From: Humibacter ginsenosidimutans
Lineage (GTDB): Bacteria > Actinomycetota > Actinomycetes > Actinomycetales > Microbacteriaceae
Direction: 5' to 3'
Assembly: GCF_007859675.1 (NCBI RefSeq)
Contig: NZ_CP042305.1
Coordinates: 2,170,001-2,234,000, forward strand
DNA: 64,000 bases
Shown: piece after piece, positions 1 to 8,389 of the stretch
Layout of the letters: each line of letters starts with the position of its first letter
Numbering within the stretch: position 1 is the first letter of the stretch
Program-made: the position numbers and the translations under genes
Notes under the pieces: model-generated
Seen by the model: only the letters and a program-made list of their open reading frames with translations
Told to the model about the DNA's origin: nothing
Databases searched by the model: none

Positions 1-530
1 CGTTCGCTGCGCTCGAAGTCGTCCTCGGGCGGCAGTCGCAACCCTGACGGACGCGCGGCGCCCGACCTTTCGATGACGTCGTTCCACAGCGCGTTGAACG
101 CCGACACCGGTTCCGACGGCCAGATCGTCACCGCGATGACACCGCCGGGCCGTGTGACGCGTGCGAGCTCGCGCACGCCGGTCAGTGGCACCGCGAGGTG
201 GTTCACCACGAAGTTCGCGACGGATGCGTCGAACGACTCGTCCGCGTACGGCAGCGCGAGCAGATCCGCTCGCTCGAAGCGGATGCCGTCGCCCCCCGGC
301 TGCGCGGCCGCATAGTCGACCATGTCCTGCGCGGCATCCACCGCGGTGACGTCGAAGCCCGCCTGCGCGAGGGCCGCGGCGGCGCGGCCCGTTCCGGTGC
401 CGGCGTCGAGAACGTGCGGGACGGCATCCGCGGAGGGCAGACATCCGATCAGCGCGGCAATCGCGCCTTCGCAGAGCCGAGCGAACGATGCGTCGTATGC
501 GGAGGCCGTGCCCACCCAGTCCGTTGCCAC
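1..530 (-). CDS. Class I SAM-dependent methyltransferase, C-terminus beyond the window
   Basis: The minus-strand frame is open from a GTG at 530 to the window edge with no stop, so the 3' end is missing. The N-terminus reads VATDWVGTASAYDASFARL, followed by the SAM-binding motif I, LDAGTGTGRAAAAL, around residue 39. After that come VTAVDA (motif with the acidic residue that binds ribose) and a typical LARVTRPGGVIAVTIW segment. This is the Methyltransf_11/25 fold found in many small-molecule methyltransferases; the substrate cannot be told. The GTG is preferred because it directly precedes the conserved N-terminus and no ATG lies nearby. It is followed downstream on the same strand side by nothing visible here. 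Confidence 0.75.
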   Translation of the reverse strand, partial: MATDWVGTASAYDASFARLCEGAIAALIGCLPSADAVPHVLDAGTGTGRAAAALAQAGFDVTAVDAAQDMVDYAAAQPGGDGIRFERADLLALPYADESFDASVANFVVNHLAVPLTGVRELARVTRPGGVIAVTIWPSEPVSAFNALWNDVIERSGAARPSGLRLPPEDDFERSE

Positions 531-609
531 GCGGTCGAGCCTAGGGTGCGGTGGCCCACGACCGGCGGCGACATCAGCCAGGTGGCGCCGGCGCGGCCTG
601 CGCCACGAC

Positions 610-1413
610 TCAGGGCCGAGCGGCCTGCGCCAGACGGTAGCCGCTGAAGCTCGTCGCGCAGCCGAAGAAGTGCTTGCGCGCCTCGACGACGAGCAGTGGA
701 TGTCCGGCCAGCGCATCGAGCGTCCGTCGCCCGTCGCCGTACGCGCGAAGGTAGCGCCCGAGCATCCGGTACTGCTCGGTGTCGGCAACCAGCAGTCTCG
801 CCAACGCGGGAACGATCGTTCCGATGTAGAGGCCGTACAGCATTCTGAGCAGGAGGCTCGGCGGTTCGGTCACCTCGATGAACGCGAAAGTGCCTCCTGG
901 ACGAAGGATGCGCGCGAGCTCATCGGCGAACCGCACGGACTGCTCCTGATCGAATGTCTTCACTCCGTATGCGCTGATGACCAGGTCGAAACTCGCGTCC
1001 GGCAGCCCGCTCGCAAGCATGTCGCGCTCGAGAACGGCGAAGCGTCCGGCGTGCCGCGATAAGTTGCGCACCCGAGCACGCCCGGTCATCTGCGGTGAGA
1101 AGTCGAGCGCGGAGAACCGCGCATCTGCAAACCGGCGCGTGAGCACATCCCACGTCTCACCCATCCCGCACATCGCGTCGAGGATGCTCGCCCCTCGCCG
1201 CTGCATCGGCGCCAGTCGCGCGAGCTGCCGCCGCCACCGCGCCGAGAAGCCCAGCGACAGCACGACGTTGACTCGCTCGTACGTGCGTGACATGCGATCG
1301 AAGAGCTGACGAACGGAGTCTGCTGCATAAAGATCGGTGCCGGTCGGGGCGCCCTGCGATTTCACGACGAGCTTGCGATCGACCAACGACGCCGACGAGA
1401 CAGAGGACGTCAT
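610..1413 (-). CDS. UbiE/MenG-like methyltransferase
   Basis: Predicted 267-residue SAM-dependent methyltransferase. The region around residues 30-55 (VRQLFDRMSRTYERVNVVLS) and motif I (ILDAMCGMGETWDVL, near 80) resemble the UbiE/COQ5 family, which methylates quinones and similar lipophilic acceptors. DASFDLVISAYG and LARILRPGGTFAFIE are the later motifs. The ATG at 1413 is chosen because it overlaps the stop of the upstream membrane-protein gene as ATGA (1410-1413); a longer in-frame extension upstream lacks family resemblance. It is the third gene of a TetR, membrane protein and methyltransferase operon, so it is probably controlled by that TetR. True substrate unknown: a dedicated menaquinone enzyme would be expected next to men genes, which are absent here. 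Confidence 0.8.
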   Translation of the reverse strand: MTSSVSSASLVDRKLVVKSQGAPTGTDLYAADSVRQLFDRMSRTYERVNVVLSLGFSARWRRQLARLAPMQRRGASILDAMCGMGETWDVLTRRFADARFSALDFSPQMTGRARVRNLSRHAGRFAVLERDMLASGLPDASFDLVISAYGVKTFDQEQSVRFADELARILRPGGTFAFIEVTEPPSLLLRMLYGLYIGTIVPALARLLVADTEQYRMLGRYLRAYGDGRRTLDALAGHPLLVVEARKHFFGCATSFSGYRLAQAARP

Positions 1414-1961
1414 CGCCGGTTCGACTCCTCGGCCGATACCAAGGCTCTCGCGTCTTTCGACAGCGCCAGCCGAGAGGTCGTCCACCAGCCGACAACCACG
1501 ACGAAACCGCAGGCCCAGGTGTACGCCCGCAGCGGCGACCACGCATCGAGCAACGTGCCGAACGGTCCCGAACCGAAGCTGAACACGTATTCGATGGCCA
1601 GACCGAGCGACAACCCGAACGCCAGAAATGCGAGAACGTGCACCCAGTCGTGACGGACCCTTATCAGCGAGCGTCCCAGCAGATACGCGAACGGAACGCC
1701 GACCACCGTGGCCACCGCGCTCACGACGACACCCCCGATCAGCCAGAAGAGCGCGCCAGCAAGAAGTGCTGCCCCGATGCCACCGTCCGGGTACGACGGA
1801 TTCCCCAATCCAGAGCCGACTCCCAGAATGACCGCACCGATCGGCTGGAACACCGCGTACGCGATCGCGACACCCCGGAAGAATTCCGACGTCCTGAACG
1901 CCCGCGGATGCTCCTTATCGCGCGGTATCGCCGTTCCGTAGCGCCCGGCGATGGCAGTCAC
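1410..1961 (-). CDS. Four-helix membrane protein of unknown function
   Basis: Predicted 183-residue protein with about four hydrophobic segments (roughly residues 30-52, 62-92, 112-132 and 148-168), ending in a short charged tail. I do not recognise the family. The GTG start at 1961 has a good GGAGG seven bases upstream and overlaps the TetR stop as GTGA (1958-1961). At its other end it overlaps the methyltransferase start by four bases. Such tight packing indicates translational coupling of all three genes. A plausible role is a membrane partner or substrate channel for the adjacent UbiE-like enzyme, but that is only inference from position. Confidence 0.75.
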   Translation of the reverse strand: MTAIAGRYGTAIPRDKEHPRAFRTSEFFRGVAIAYAVFQPIGAVILGVGSGLGNPSYPDGGIGAALLAGALFWLIGGVVVSAVATVVGVPFAYLLGRSLIRVRHDWVHVLAFLAFGLSLGLAIEYVFSFGSGPFGTLLDAWSPLRAYTWACGFVVVVGWWTTSRLALSKDARALVSAEESNRR

Positions 1962-2656
1962 AACCCCACCTCCGCAACCAGGTCGAGTACTGAGCGCACC
2001 GGGGCGCGAAGGAACGGCATCCGGATCGCCGGCAGCGCCACTTTCAGCAGCCGCAGTCCCTGGTCGAGCAGGCGCTGAGTGCGCTGTTGGCCTTCCGACT
2101 GGTCGTACGACCAGTACAGGCTCAGCTGAAGGTGACCGAGCCAGAGCACGTCGGGCATCCTCGCCTCGAACTCGGCCGGCAGACGGTTCCTCGCGCCGGT
2201 GACGGCTTCGCGGAAGAGTCCGACCGTGATCTCGCGCGCCGGCCCCGACTCGGGCGACAACGGGTTGAGCGGCGACGTAGGCGAGATCATCGCGTTCAAG
2301 AATCCCGGCGCGAACTCGTGGAACGGCGCCAGCTGAGCCAGCCCCTCGCGGTAGACGATGCCCAGCCGCTCGACGAGATCGGTGGACGCCCGCAACCTCG
2401 GCTCGACCGCCGAGCGATGCGCCTCCTGCACCTCGACGTACAGCTCCTGCACGAGGTGGTTCTTGGTCGGGAAGTAGTAGTACGCGTTGCCGAGCGACAC
2501 CCCCGCTTCGTCGGCGACCCGGCGCATCGTGGTCGCGTCGAAGCCGTTCTCGCGGAAGGAGCGCACGGCCGTGTCGCGGATTCTCGTGCGCGTGCGCTCC
2601 GCCTTCGAGAGCGGCCGGCCCGGTTCCCCCGGCTCGATGTCTCCGTTTTTGAACAC
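1958..2656 (-). CDS. TetR-family transcriptional regulator
   Basis: 232-residue repressor of the TetR/AcrR family. The N-terminal helix-turn-helix is clear (TRIRDTAVRSFRENGFDATT, then VADEAGVSLGNAYYYFPTK around residues 35-55), followed by an all-helical ligand-binding domain. The reading frame is open further upstream, but GTG at 2656 fits best: it lies at the expected transcription start of a promoter with TTGTCG (2686-2691), a 17-bp spacer and TATCTT (2663-2668), making the message leaderless. An 18-bp dyad covers the start codon, so the protein very probably represses its own three-gene operon. The ligand is unknown. Confidence 0.85.
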   Translation of the reverse strand: MFKNGDIEPGEPGRPLSKAERTRTRIRDTAVRSFRENGFDATTMRRVADEAGVSLGNAYYYFPTKNHLVQELYVEVQEAHRSAVEPRLRASTDLVERLGIVYREGLAQLAPFHEFAPGFLNAMISPTSPLNPLSPESGPAREITVGLFREAVTGARNRLPAEFEARMPDVLWLGHLQLSLYWSYDQSEGQQRTQRLLDQGLRLLKVALPAIRMPFLRAPVRSVLDLVAEVGL

Positions 2657-2664
2657 GTTCAAAA
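2647..2664. promoter_or_regulatory. Palindromic TetR operator over the start codon
   Basis: Two perfect 8-base arms, TTTTGAAC and GTTCAAAA, separated by two bases. The site covers the start codon and overlaps the -10 region of the TetR operon. A second, offset pair of arms (TCTCCGTT at 2640-2647 and AACGGAGA at 2670-2677) surrounds it. Geometry and position are typical of a TetR autoregulatory operator; binding is inferred. Confidence 0.75.
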
Positions 2665-2691
2665 GATACAACGGAGATGCCCGGCCGACAA
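2663..2691 (-). promoter_or_regulatory. Promoter of the TetR operon
   Basis: On the minus strand TTGTCG (2691-2686) and TATCTT (2668-2663) are spaced by 17 bp, a good sigma-70-type arrangement. Transcription would begin around 2656, the GTG start codon of the regulator, which predicts a leaderless message. Confidence 0.55.
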
Positions 2692-2820
2692 GCCCCGTAC
2701 GTGGCCGCGGCGTTGGCCAAAACTCACGTCTGCCGGCGGTCTCACCAACGAGCACAGCCGAACGCACACCGCTCCGGCTTCGAACTCGTGCCCTGAACGC
2801 CGCTCCTGCAGAATGTCCGG

Positions 2821-3297
2821 ATGGCGATTTTCCCCAAGACCGTCTTCTGGCTGCAGTGGGTGCTGCCCGTGTTCCTCGGCTTCTGGTGGTTCCTGATCCC
2901 GGGGTCGGGCAATCCCGGATGGGCCGGGGTGCTGATGATCTTCGTCGTGCCGGTGATGTTCGTGCTGCTGCTGATCCCCCCGATCATCAGCGTCTGCATC
3001 AGGGCCAACCGCACGGCGGGCATGGCGGGCACGCCCTATTCGTTCGCGATGCTGGCGCTTCTGGTGCTGCTTCTCGTGCCGCCGCTCGCCATCGACGGAG
3101 CGAGCGATGTCGCCGCCTACCCATCCGTGTTCGGGAACCTCGGCATGTCCCCGGCGGCGGAAGGCGTGCTCATCGCCGTGATCATGTCTGCCTGCAGCGT
3201 GCTGTGGGTCACTTGCCTGGTGCTCGCCGCGTTCCCGAGCCGCAACGCCGAGAAAGCGGTGACCGTCGAGACCCCGCCGAACGCTCCGGTCGCATAG
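2821..3297 (+). CDS. Small integral membrane protein, unknown function
   Basis: 158 residues with about four transmembrane segments (near residues 8-28, 35-60, 74-92 and 117-140) and a short polar C-terminal tail. No catalytic or transport motif is visible and I do not recognise the family. It is divergent from the TetR operon and stands alone. There is no strong ribosome-binding site ahead of the ATG. A hairpin belonging to the convergent pgi gene follows about 80 bp after the stop. Confidence 0.6.
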   Translation: MAIFPKTVFWLQWVLPVFLGFWWFLIPGSGNPGWAGVLMIFVVPVMFVLLLIPPIISVCIRANRTAGMAGTPYSFAMLALLVLLLVPPLAIDGASDVAAYPSVFGNLGMSPAAEGVLIAVIMSACSVLWVTCLVLAAFPSRNAEKAVTVETPPNAPVA

Positions 3298-3377
3298 CCC
3301 GCGGAGCGCTCGTCGCTGCGTGAGCGTCAGTGAGTGATCCTCGCCGACGCAGGTGTCACCGAGAAGGCGTCAACGGG

Positions 3378-3407
3378 TGGGCGCCCCGCCGCACGGCGGG
3401 GCGCCCA
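3378..3407. terminator. Hairpin between convergent genes, likely pgi terminator
   Basis: A perfect 13-bp GC-rich stem (3378-3390 with 3395-3407) closes on a GCAC tetraloop, 5 bp beyond the pgi stop codon. There is no T-tract, which is common for actinobacterial terminators. It may serve both converging transcripts. Confidence 0.7.
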
Positions 3408-3412
3408 TCGAG

Positions 3413-5092
3413 TCAGTCGCGGTGCTGCCGGTAGTACTCCAGGAGCGCGCGGGTCGACGCGTCCTGCGCTGCAGCGGCATCCTCGTCGCCCTCGATCGCG
3501 GGAGCGATCTGCAGGGCGAGCTGCTTGCCGAGCTCGACACCCCACTGGTCGAACGAGTTGATGCCCCACACCACGCCCTGCGTGAACGTGATGTGCTCGT
3601 ACAGCGCGATCAGCTCGCCCAGCACGCGCGGCGTCAGTGCCGCCGCCATGATGGATGTCGTTGGCCGGTTCCCCGCGAACGTGCGGGCAGCGACCAGCGC
3701 ACCGGTCGTCCCCTCCGCCTCGACCTCCTCGGCCGTCTTGCCGAACGCGAGCGCCTTCGTCTGCGCGAGGAAGTTCGCCAGGAACAGGCCGTGCACGTCC
3801 CTGTCGCCGTCCTTCAGCGGATAGGCCGGGTTCGCGAACGCGATGAAGTCGGCAGGGATGAGCCGCGTGCCCTGGTGGATCAGCTGGTAGAACGCGTGCT
3901 GGCCGTTCGTGCCCGGCTCGCCCCAGAAGACCTCGCCGGTCGTGGTGGTGACGGGCGAGCCGTCCCAGCGCACGGACTTGCCGTTGGACTCCATCGTGAG
4001 CTGCTGCAGGTAGGCAGGGAAGCGGTGCAACAGCTGAGCGTACGGCAGCACGGCGTGCGACTGGGCGCCGAGCAGGTTCGAGTACCAGACATTGAGCAGA
4101 CCCATGAGCACGGGCACGTTCCGCTCCAGCGGAGTCGATGCCACGTGCTCGTCGACGGCGTGGAACCCGGCGAGGAACTCGCTGAAGTTCTCCGGCCCGA
4201 GCGCGATCGCCAGTGACGTGCCGATGGCCGAGTCCACGGAGTAGCGGCCGCCCACCCAGTCCCAGAAGCCGAACGCGTTGTCGGTGTCGATGCCGAACGC
4301 TGCGACCTTGTCGAGCGCGGTCGAGACGGCGATGAAGTGATGGGCGACGGCATCCTTCTTGCTCTGCTCGTCGTCGGCGATGGCGCCCGCCGCGATCAGG
4401 CCCTTCCACAGCCAGTCGCGGGCGAGGCGCGCATTGGTGAGCGTCTCGAGCGTCGTGAAGGTCTTCGAGGCGACGATGAAGAGCGTGGTCTCGGGGTCGA
4501 GGTCGGCCGTCTTCTGCGCGAGGTCGGTCGGGTCGATGTTGGAGATGAAGCGGGCCTCGATGCCGGCGTCCGCATAGGGCTTGAGCGCCTCGTAGACCAT
4601 GACCGGGCCGAGGTCGGAGCCCCCGATGCCGATGTTCACGACCGTGGCGACCTTTTTGCCGGTGACGCCGGCGAAGTCGCCGGAGCGCACCCGGTCTGCG
4701 AACGCGGCGATGCGGTCGAGCACCTCCTGCACGTCGTGGTCCACGTGCTGGCCGTCGACGACGAGCTCGGGCGAGGCATCCGCCGGTCTGCGCAGCGCCG
4801 TGTGCAGCACCGCGCGGTCCTCGGTCGTGTTGATGTGCACGCCGGCGAGCATCTGCCGGAACCGCTCGGCGACGCCGACCTGCTCGGCCAGACGCAGGAG
4901 AGAGGCGAGGATGTCGTCGGTCACCAGATTCTTCGACAGGTCGACGTGCAGGTCGGCCAGCGGGAAGCTGAGGCGTTCGACGCGGGTGGGGTCGGTGGCG
5001 AACCAGCCGCGCAGATCAGGCGCGAACGATTTCTTGTGGGCCTCGAGCTCGGCCCAGGCAGCGGTGGTGGTGGCGTCGATCGGAGAGTTCAC
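3413..5092 (-). CDS. pgi: Glucose-6-phosphate isomerase
   Basis: 559-residue cytoplasmic enzyme interconverting glucose 6-phosphate and fructose 6-phosphate, full length for the family (about 550). Diagnostic segments are [12 protein letters not shown] (first sugar-phosphate-binding SIS region), SKTFTTLET, the [12 protein letters not shown] loop, [16 protein letters not shown], and the C-terminal signature [14 protein letters not shown] with its lysine. The GTG at 5092 gives the usual N-terminal length ([19 protein letters not shown]); the frame stays open upstream but reads as low-complexity Arg/Cys sequence. It stands as a single gene with its own hairpin at the 3' end and an inverted repeat 30-80 bp upstream. 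Confidence 0.97.
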   Translation of the reverse strand: MNSPIDATTTAAWAELEAHKKSFAPDLRGWFATDPTRVERLSFPLADLHVDLSKNLVTDDILASLLRLAEQVGVAERFRQMLAGVHINTTEDRAVLHTALRRPADASPELVVDGQHVDHDVQEVLDRIAAFADRVRSGDFAGVTGKKVATVVNIGIGGSDLGPVMVYEALKPYADAGIEARFISNIDPTDLAQKTADLDPETTLFIVASKTFTTLETLTNARLARDWLWKGLIAAGAIADDEQSKKDAVAHHFIAVSTALDKVAAFGIDTDNAFGFWDWVGGRYSVDSAIGTSLAIALGPENFSEFLAGFHAVDEHVASTPLERNVPVLMGLLNVWYSNLLGAQSHAVLPYAQLLHRFPAYLQQLTMESNGKSVRWDGSPVTTTTGEVFWGEPGTNGQHAFYQLIHQGTRLIPADFIAFANPAYPLKDGDRDVHGLFLANFLAQTKALAFGKTAEEVEAEGTTGALVAARTFAGNRPTTSIMAAALTPRVLGELIALYEHITFTQGVVWGINSFDQWGVELGKQLALQIAPAIEGDEDAAAAQDASTRALLEYYRQHRD

Positions 5093-5120
5093 GGGGTCAA
5101 CGTTAGTCAGCCGCCGCCGT

Positions 5121-5175
5121 GCAGGATATTCGTGCAGCCGAGCACATATCCGACACGAGCGCACGCATATCCTGC
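5121..5175. repeat. 15-bp inverted repeat upstream of pgi
   Basis: Arms GCAGGATATTCGTGC (5121-5135) and GCACGCATATCCTGC (5161-5175) match at 14 of 15 positions around a 25-base centre. It lies between pgi and the gene ending at 5221, both on the minus strand. It could terminate the upstream transcript or be a protein-binding site near the pgi promoter; the sequence does not decide. Confidence 0.55.
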
Positions 5176-5220
5176 GTCGCTGCACAGCAACGCATGGTCA
5201 GAGAGCCGGACGCGCACCCG

Positions 5221-5703
5221 TCAGGCCGTCTTCATCACGGTGGCCGTGAAGTTGTGCACCCGAGTGAGCAGGGCATCCGCCCGCTCCGCGATGTGCTCGG
5301 ACGACTGCGCGTGCGGCGGCACGATGCGGATGAGCAGCGAGCACGCCAGGTCGTCGCAGATGTACGAGCCGATCGTGTTGCCGTTGCGGCCGGCGTCGCC
5401 CGCCCGCGGCGCGCTGAACATGCGCACCTGGGTCGCGGGCTGCGACGAATGGCAGAACGAGCACATAGCCGCGATGCCGGGGCGGAGCCCGCCACTGGCC
5501 GCCCGCAGCACGATGCCGGTGGGGCGGTCGTGCATCCAGTGCACGATGTAGCCGAGGTGGGATGCCTGCGGGTCACGCCACCCGAGAAACTCCCGTTCGT
5601 CCCACAGCGTCTCGTGAATCCCCGGAATCGGCAGCCTCGCCAGCTGCTCGTCGGTGGCGTTCACGAACGACCCACGGATGTCCTGCTCGGTCAGCGGCTT
5701 CAC
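5221..5703 (-). CDS. FBP-type treble-clef zinc-finger protein
   Basis: 160-residue protein resembling the FBP C-terminal zinc-finger family (elongation factor G-binding / fibronectin-binding-like). Two cysteine pairs are visible: CSFCHSS around residue 87 and a later single C-D-D-L-A-C (CDDLACSLL), together forming a probable Zn-binding treble clef. Between them lies the typical VRMFSAPRAGDAGRNGNTIG segment. FusB-type relatives bind EF-G and can release it from the ribosome; whether this protein does so is unknown. GTG at 5703 is chosen because GAGGGGAG lies just upstream and the protein begins with the conserved KPLTEQDIRGSFVN. Confidence 0.8.
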   Translation of the reverse strand: MKPLTEQDIRGSFVNATDEQLARLPIPGIHETLWDEREFLGWRDPQASHLGYIVHWMHDRPTGIVLRAASGGLRPGIAAMCSFCHSSQPATQVRMFSAPRAGDAGRNGNTIGSYICDDLACSLLIRIVPPHAQSSEHIAERADALLTRVHNFTATVMKTA

Positions 5704-5792
5704 GCGGCTCCCCTCGTCGGCACGATCGCAACAGGATAACCGGGTGGTCACTGACGCGGGTTGAAGCACACTCTGCCCCGCGGGTTGTACCG

Positions 5793-6425
5793 CTACGGCA
5801 GCACGCCGACCGAGGCGAGCGCCGCGCGCAGCAGCGTGCCGCGACCGCCCTCCATGTCGGCGGCGACCTGCGGAGCTGATGCCTCGGCCGGCGTCATCCA
5901 CGTCAGCTCCAGCGCGTCGGGTCGCGGCTCCGTCGTCCCCGTCATCGGCACCACATAGGCGAGCGACACCGCGTGCTGCCGATCGTCGTGGTACGCCGAG
6001 ACGCCCGGGATGGGGAAGTATTCCGCCACCATGAACGGCACGGGGCTCGCAGGCAGCTGCGGAAAGGCCATCGGACCGAGGTCCTTCTCCAGGTGCCGGA
6101 ACAGCGCGTCACGCAGCGTCTCGCCGTACATCACACGGCCCGATACGACCGTGCGGGTGATCTCGCCCACGGAATTCGCACGCAGCAGCAGGCCGATCTC
6201 GGTGACCTGGCCGAGGCCATCCACTCGCACCGGCACTGCCTCGACGTAGAGGATCGGCATGCGCTGACGCACCTGCTCCAGCTCGAGGTCGCTGAGCCAG
6301 CCGGGGCCGACGCCGGGCAGTGCCCCGCCGTCGAGCGCGCTCGCGTCGAGCGCCTCGTCCACCCCCGCGGAGTCCCGCGACGGCAGGGAGTCATCCGGAT
6401 CCGGATCGGGAGTGCGCACCGCCAT
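5793..6425 (-). CDS. NUDIX-fold hydrolase, DUF4916 type
   Basis: 210 residues. After a variable acidic N-terminus, the segment WLSDLELEQVRQRMPILYVEAVPV and then TRTVVSGRVMYGETLRDALFRHLEKDLGP resemble the actinobacterial DUF4916 branch of the NUDIX superfamily. The canonical NUDIX box (GX5EX7REUXEEXGU) is degenerate: in VSGRVMYGETLRDALFRHLE the E and the REUXEE part are mostly lost. Catalytic activity on nucleoside diphosphates is therefore doubtful. ATG at 6425 begins MAVRTPDPD. Neighbours on the same strand are a membrane protein and the FBP protein, without an obvious shared role. Confidence 0.75.
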   Translation of the reverse strand: MAVRTPDPDPDDSLPSRDSAGVDEALDASALDGGALPGVGPGWLSDLELEQVRQRMPILYVEAVPVRVDGLGQVTEIGLLLRANSVGEITRTVVSGRVMYGETLRDALFRHLEKDLGPMAFPQLPASPVPFMVAEYFPIPGVSAYHDDRQHAVSLAYVVPMTGTTEPRPDALELTWMTPAEASAPQVAADMEGGRGTLLRAALASVGVLP

Positions 6426-6466
6426 GGCTCGATCTTACGGATGCTCTTGTCCGCAGCGGCCCACGC

Positions 6467-7036
6467 CTACGGATGCGCGTTCCCACCGCCCGAGATCGCC
6501 GACAGCACGACCCCCACCGGGATGCTCACCAGCAGCACCACGAGCACCGCACCGCACGCCCACGCCCAGACCCGTCGCCCCGGCACGGTGTGCCTCAGCT
6601 GCACGAGCTGCGCGACGAGCACGGCGGCGAGCAGCACTCCGCCGACCGCGACCACGACCGGGATGCCCGCCAGGTCGCCGCCCGCGACGGCAGCGTTCCC
6701 GAGGTTCCAGCCCACGAACACGAGCACGAAGCCGCGCGCTGTGAGGGGCGCGGGCGCGATCATCCTCTGCACGCCGAACAGGCACTGCGCCACGCCGCAC
6801 ACGAGCACGAGGTAGGCGGCGAGCCACGATCCGTCGCTCCAGGACAGCGGGCCGGCCGCCGCCGACACGAGCCCGCCGAGCACGACGAACGCGGCACCGG
6901 CGACGACGAAGGCCGTCGCCCACCGGTCCCAGAGCGACCGCCCGGCGTTCGACGCCTGCGCGTAGTCGAAGGCGTGCGGCCCGCGGACCTTCGGAACCGG
7001 TCGCCGCTCCGTGCGCGACACCGTGCGATCCGTCAT
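6467..7036 (-). CDS. Five-helix membrane protein downstream of a cupin-DUF2249 gene
   Basis: 189 residues with a soluble N-terminus (about 40 residues) and about five transmembrane helices. The start at 7036 ([14 protein letters not shown]) lies 14 bp after the stop of the cupin-DUF2249 gene, so the two form an operon. I do not recognise the family. DUF2249 proteins often accompany nitric-oxide or respiratory membrane proteins, and this may be a membrane partner, but no haem-ligand pattern is obvious, so that stays a guess. Confidence 0.7.
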   Translation of the reverse strand: MTDRTVSRTERRPVPKVRGPHAFDYAQASNAGRSLWDRWATAFVVAGAAFVVLGGLVSAAAGPLSWSDGSWLAAYLVLVCGVAQCLFGVQRMIAPAPLTARGFVLVFVGWNLGNAAVAGGDLAGIPVVVAVGGVLLAAVLVAQLVQLRHTVPGRRVWAWACGAVLVVLLVSIPVGVVLSAISGGGNAHP

Positions 7037-7050
7037 CGCTCCGCTCCTCG

Positions 7051-7848
7051 TCACGCCGCGCTGTCGGGAAGCACGGAGGCCAGCTGCAGCCGCCACGCCT
7101 CCGGCCCGCGTTCGAGGTAGGTCACCTCGAACCGGTCGCCGTGCCGCTCCCCGATCTGCCGCAGCAGCGGCAGCGGATCGTGCCCTGCGACGAGCACGAT
7201 GCCGCCGTCGGCGCCGAGCGAGTCGAGGGCGCCGAGCACGACGGCGTGCCGGATGGCGTGCGGAACCGTGCGCACGTCGAGTTCCGGGTACTCTCGGGCA
7301 TCCTCTTCGCCGCACGTGCAGTCCGCGGGATGTGCGGACTTCTCCGAGAGCACCAGCGGGGTGACGCCCGCCGGCGGCGTCGTGAGGTCGGCGAGGTGGG
7401 CGTCCACGGCGACGCCCGCTGCGTGCTGGGAGGCGTGGTCGCGCCCGTCGTGGTGGTGGTCGTGGTCGCTCGTTTGCCCGCTGGTCGCGACGTGGTCGGC
7501 GAGGATGAGCAGCAGGTGCACCGCCGTCACGCCGTAGAGCGAGTGCGGCACCCGCGCGGCGACGTACAGCGAGCCGCCGGTGTCGAAGCGCGTGACGACA
7601 CCCTCGGTGTCGATGTCGACCGTGCCCTCGACCACCTGGATGAGGATCGGCACGGCCGCCTGGTGTTCGCGCATGGTCTCGCCCTCGTCAAGCGCGATGC
7701 GCACGGCGGTGAAGCCGGGAGCCTTGAGGATGCGCCGGGTCGCCACCGCCCCCGGACGCATCGGCAGCAGGCCGGTCACCCCGGCTGCGTCGTGCGCGAT
7801 CACGCGGGTGCCGTGCGTGGCGACGGCGTCTGTGGTGGGCGTGTTCAC
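7051..7848 (-). CDS. Cupin plus DUF2249 protein with a His-rich linker
   Basis: 265 residues. Residues ~40-120 form a cupin-like beta-barrel ([26 protein letters not shown] then [20 protein letters not shown]). A linker with [11 protein letters not shown] follows, and residues ~185-262 match DUF2249 ([20 protein letters not shown], then [16 protein letters not shown] and [16 protein letters not shown]). A CTCGEED motif precedes DUF2249. DUF2249 belongs to the TusA-like fold and is often linked to nitrosative stress and anaerobic respiration. The His cluster and the Cys pair suggest metal binding. It is divergent from fdxA across a 147-bp gap, pointing to a shared redox-related regulation region; no operator was recognised. 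Confidence 0.8.
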   Translation of the reverse strand: MNTPTTDAVATHGTRVIAHDAAGVTGLLPMRPGAVATRRILKAPGFTAVRIALDEGETMREHQAAVPILIQVVEGTVDIDTEGVVTRFDTGGSLYVAARVPHSLYGVTAVHLLLILADHVATSGQTSDHDHHHDGRDHASQHAAGVAVDAHLADLTTPPAGVTPLVLSEKSAHPADCTCGEEDAREYPELDVRTVPHAIRHAVVLGALDSLGADGGIVLVAGHDPLPLLRQIGERHGDRFEVTYLERGPEAWRLQLASVLPDSAA

Positions 7849-7995
7849 GGGGTCCTCCTCGAGGTGCCAGCTGTGCCCGATGTCCGCGCCCGACGAAGAG
7901 AGGGGCTTTTAGAGCACGAAATTCCTGTTTATTCTAGGCGTAGATCGCTTCCGCCGACCACCCGATCGACGGCGAACGCGAAAGGAGCGTCACAG

Positions 7996-8337
7996 ATGGT
8001 CTTCGTCATCGCAGAACCCTGCATCGACGTCATGGATCGTGCGTGCGTCGATGAATGTCCCGTCGACTGCATCTACGAGGGCGGCAGGTCCCTCTACATC
8101 CACCCCGACGAATGCATCGACTGCGGCGCCTGCGAACCCGTGTGCCCCGTGCAGGCCATCTTCTACAACGCCGACCTGCCCGCCGAGTGGCAGGAGTACG
8201 AAGACGACAACGCGCGCTTCTTCACCCAGACCCTCCCGGGGCGGGACGAACCGCTCGGCTCTCCCGGTGGAGCGGCGAAGCTCGGACCGATCGGGGCCGA
8301 CACACCCCTCGTCGCCGAGTTCCCGCCCCGGGAGTGA
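7996..8337 (+). CDS. fdxA: 7Fe ferredoxin ([3Fe-4S][4Fe-4S])
   Basis: 113-residue electron carrier of the Azotobacter ferredoxin I / mycobacterial FdxA type. The cysteine pattern equals FdI shifted by one: C9, C17 and C50 for the [3Fe-4S] cluster, C21, C40, C43 and C46 for the [4Fe-4S] cluster, and the extra C25. The C-terminal tail after the clusters is normal for the family. The ATG at 7996 has AAAGGAG seven bases upstream. A TATTCT hexamer at 7930-7935 is a plausible -10. Such ferredoxins serve P450s and other reductive enzymes; none is adjacent. Confidence 0.95.
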   Translation: MVFVIAEPCIDVMDRACVDECPVDCIYEGGRSLYIHPDECIDCGACEPVCPVQAIFYNADLPAEWQEYEDDNARFFTQTLPGRDEPLGSPGGAAKLGPIGADTPLVAEFPPRE

Positions 8338-8389
8338 CCGTCCGCTCGCTCGGCCAGTCAGCGCGCTCAGCTAGCCGGCGCGACGCGAC

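Noticed and set aside
1962..2720. Extension of the membrane-protein frame upstream to 2720
   Set aside because: It reads antisense-free but overlaps the TetR gene with Arg/Gly-rich shadow sequence; GTG 1961 has a clear ribosome-binding site.
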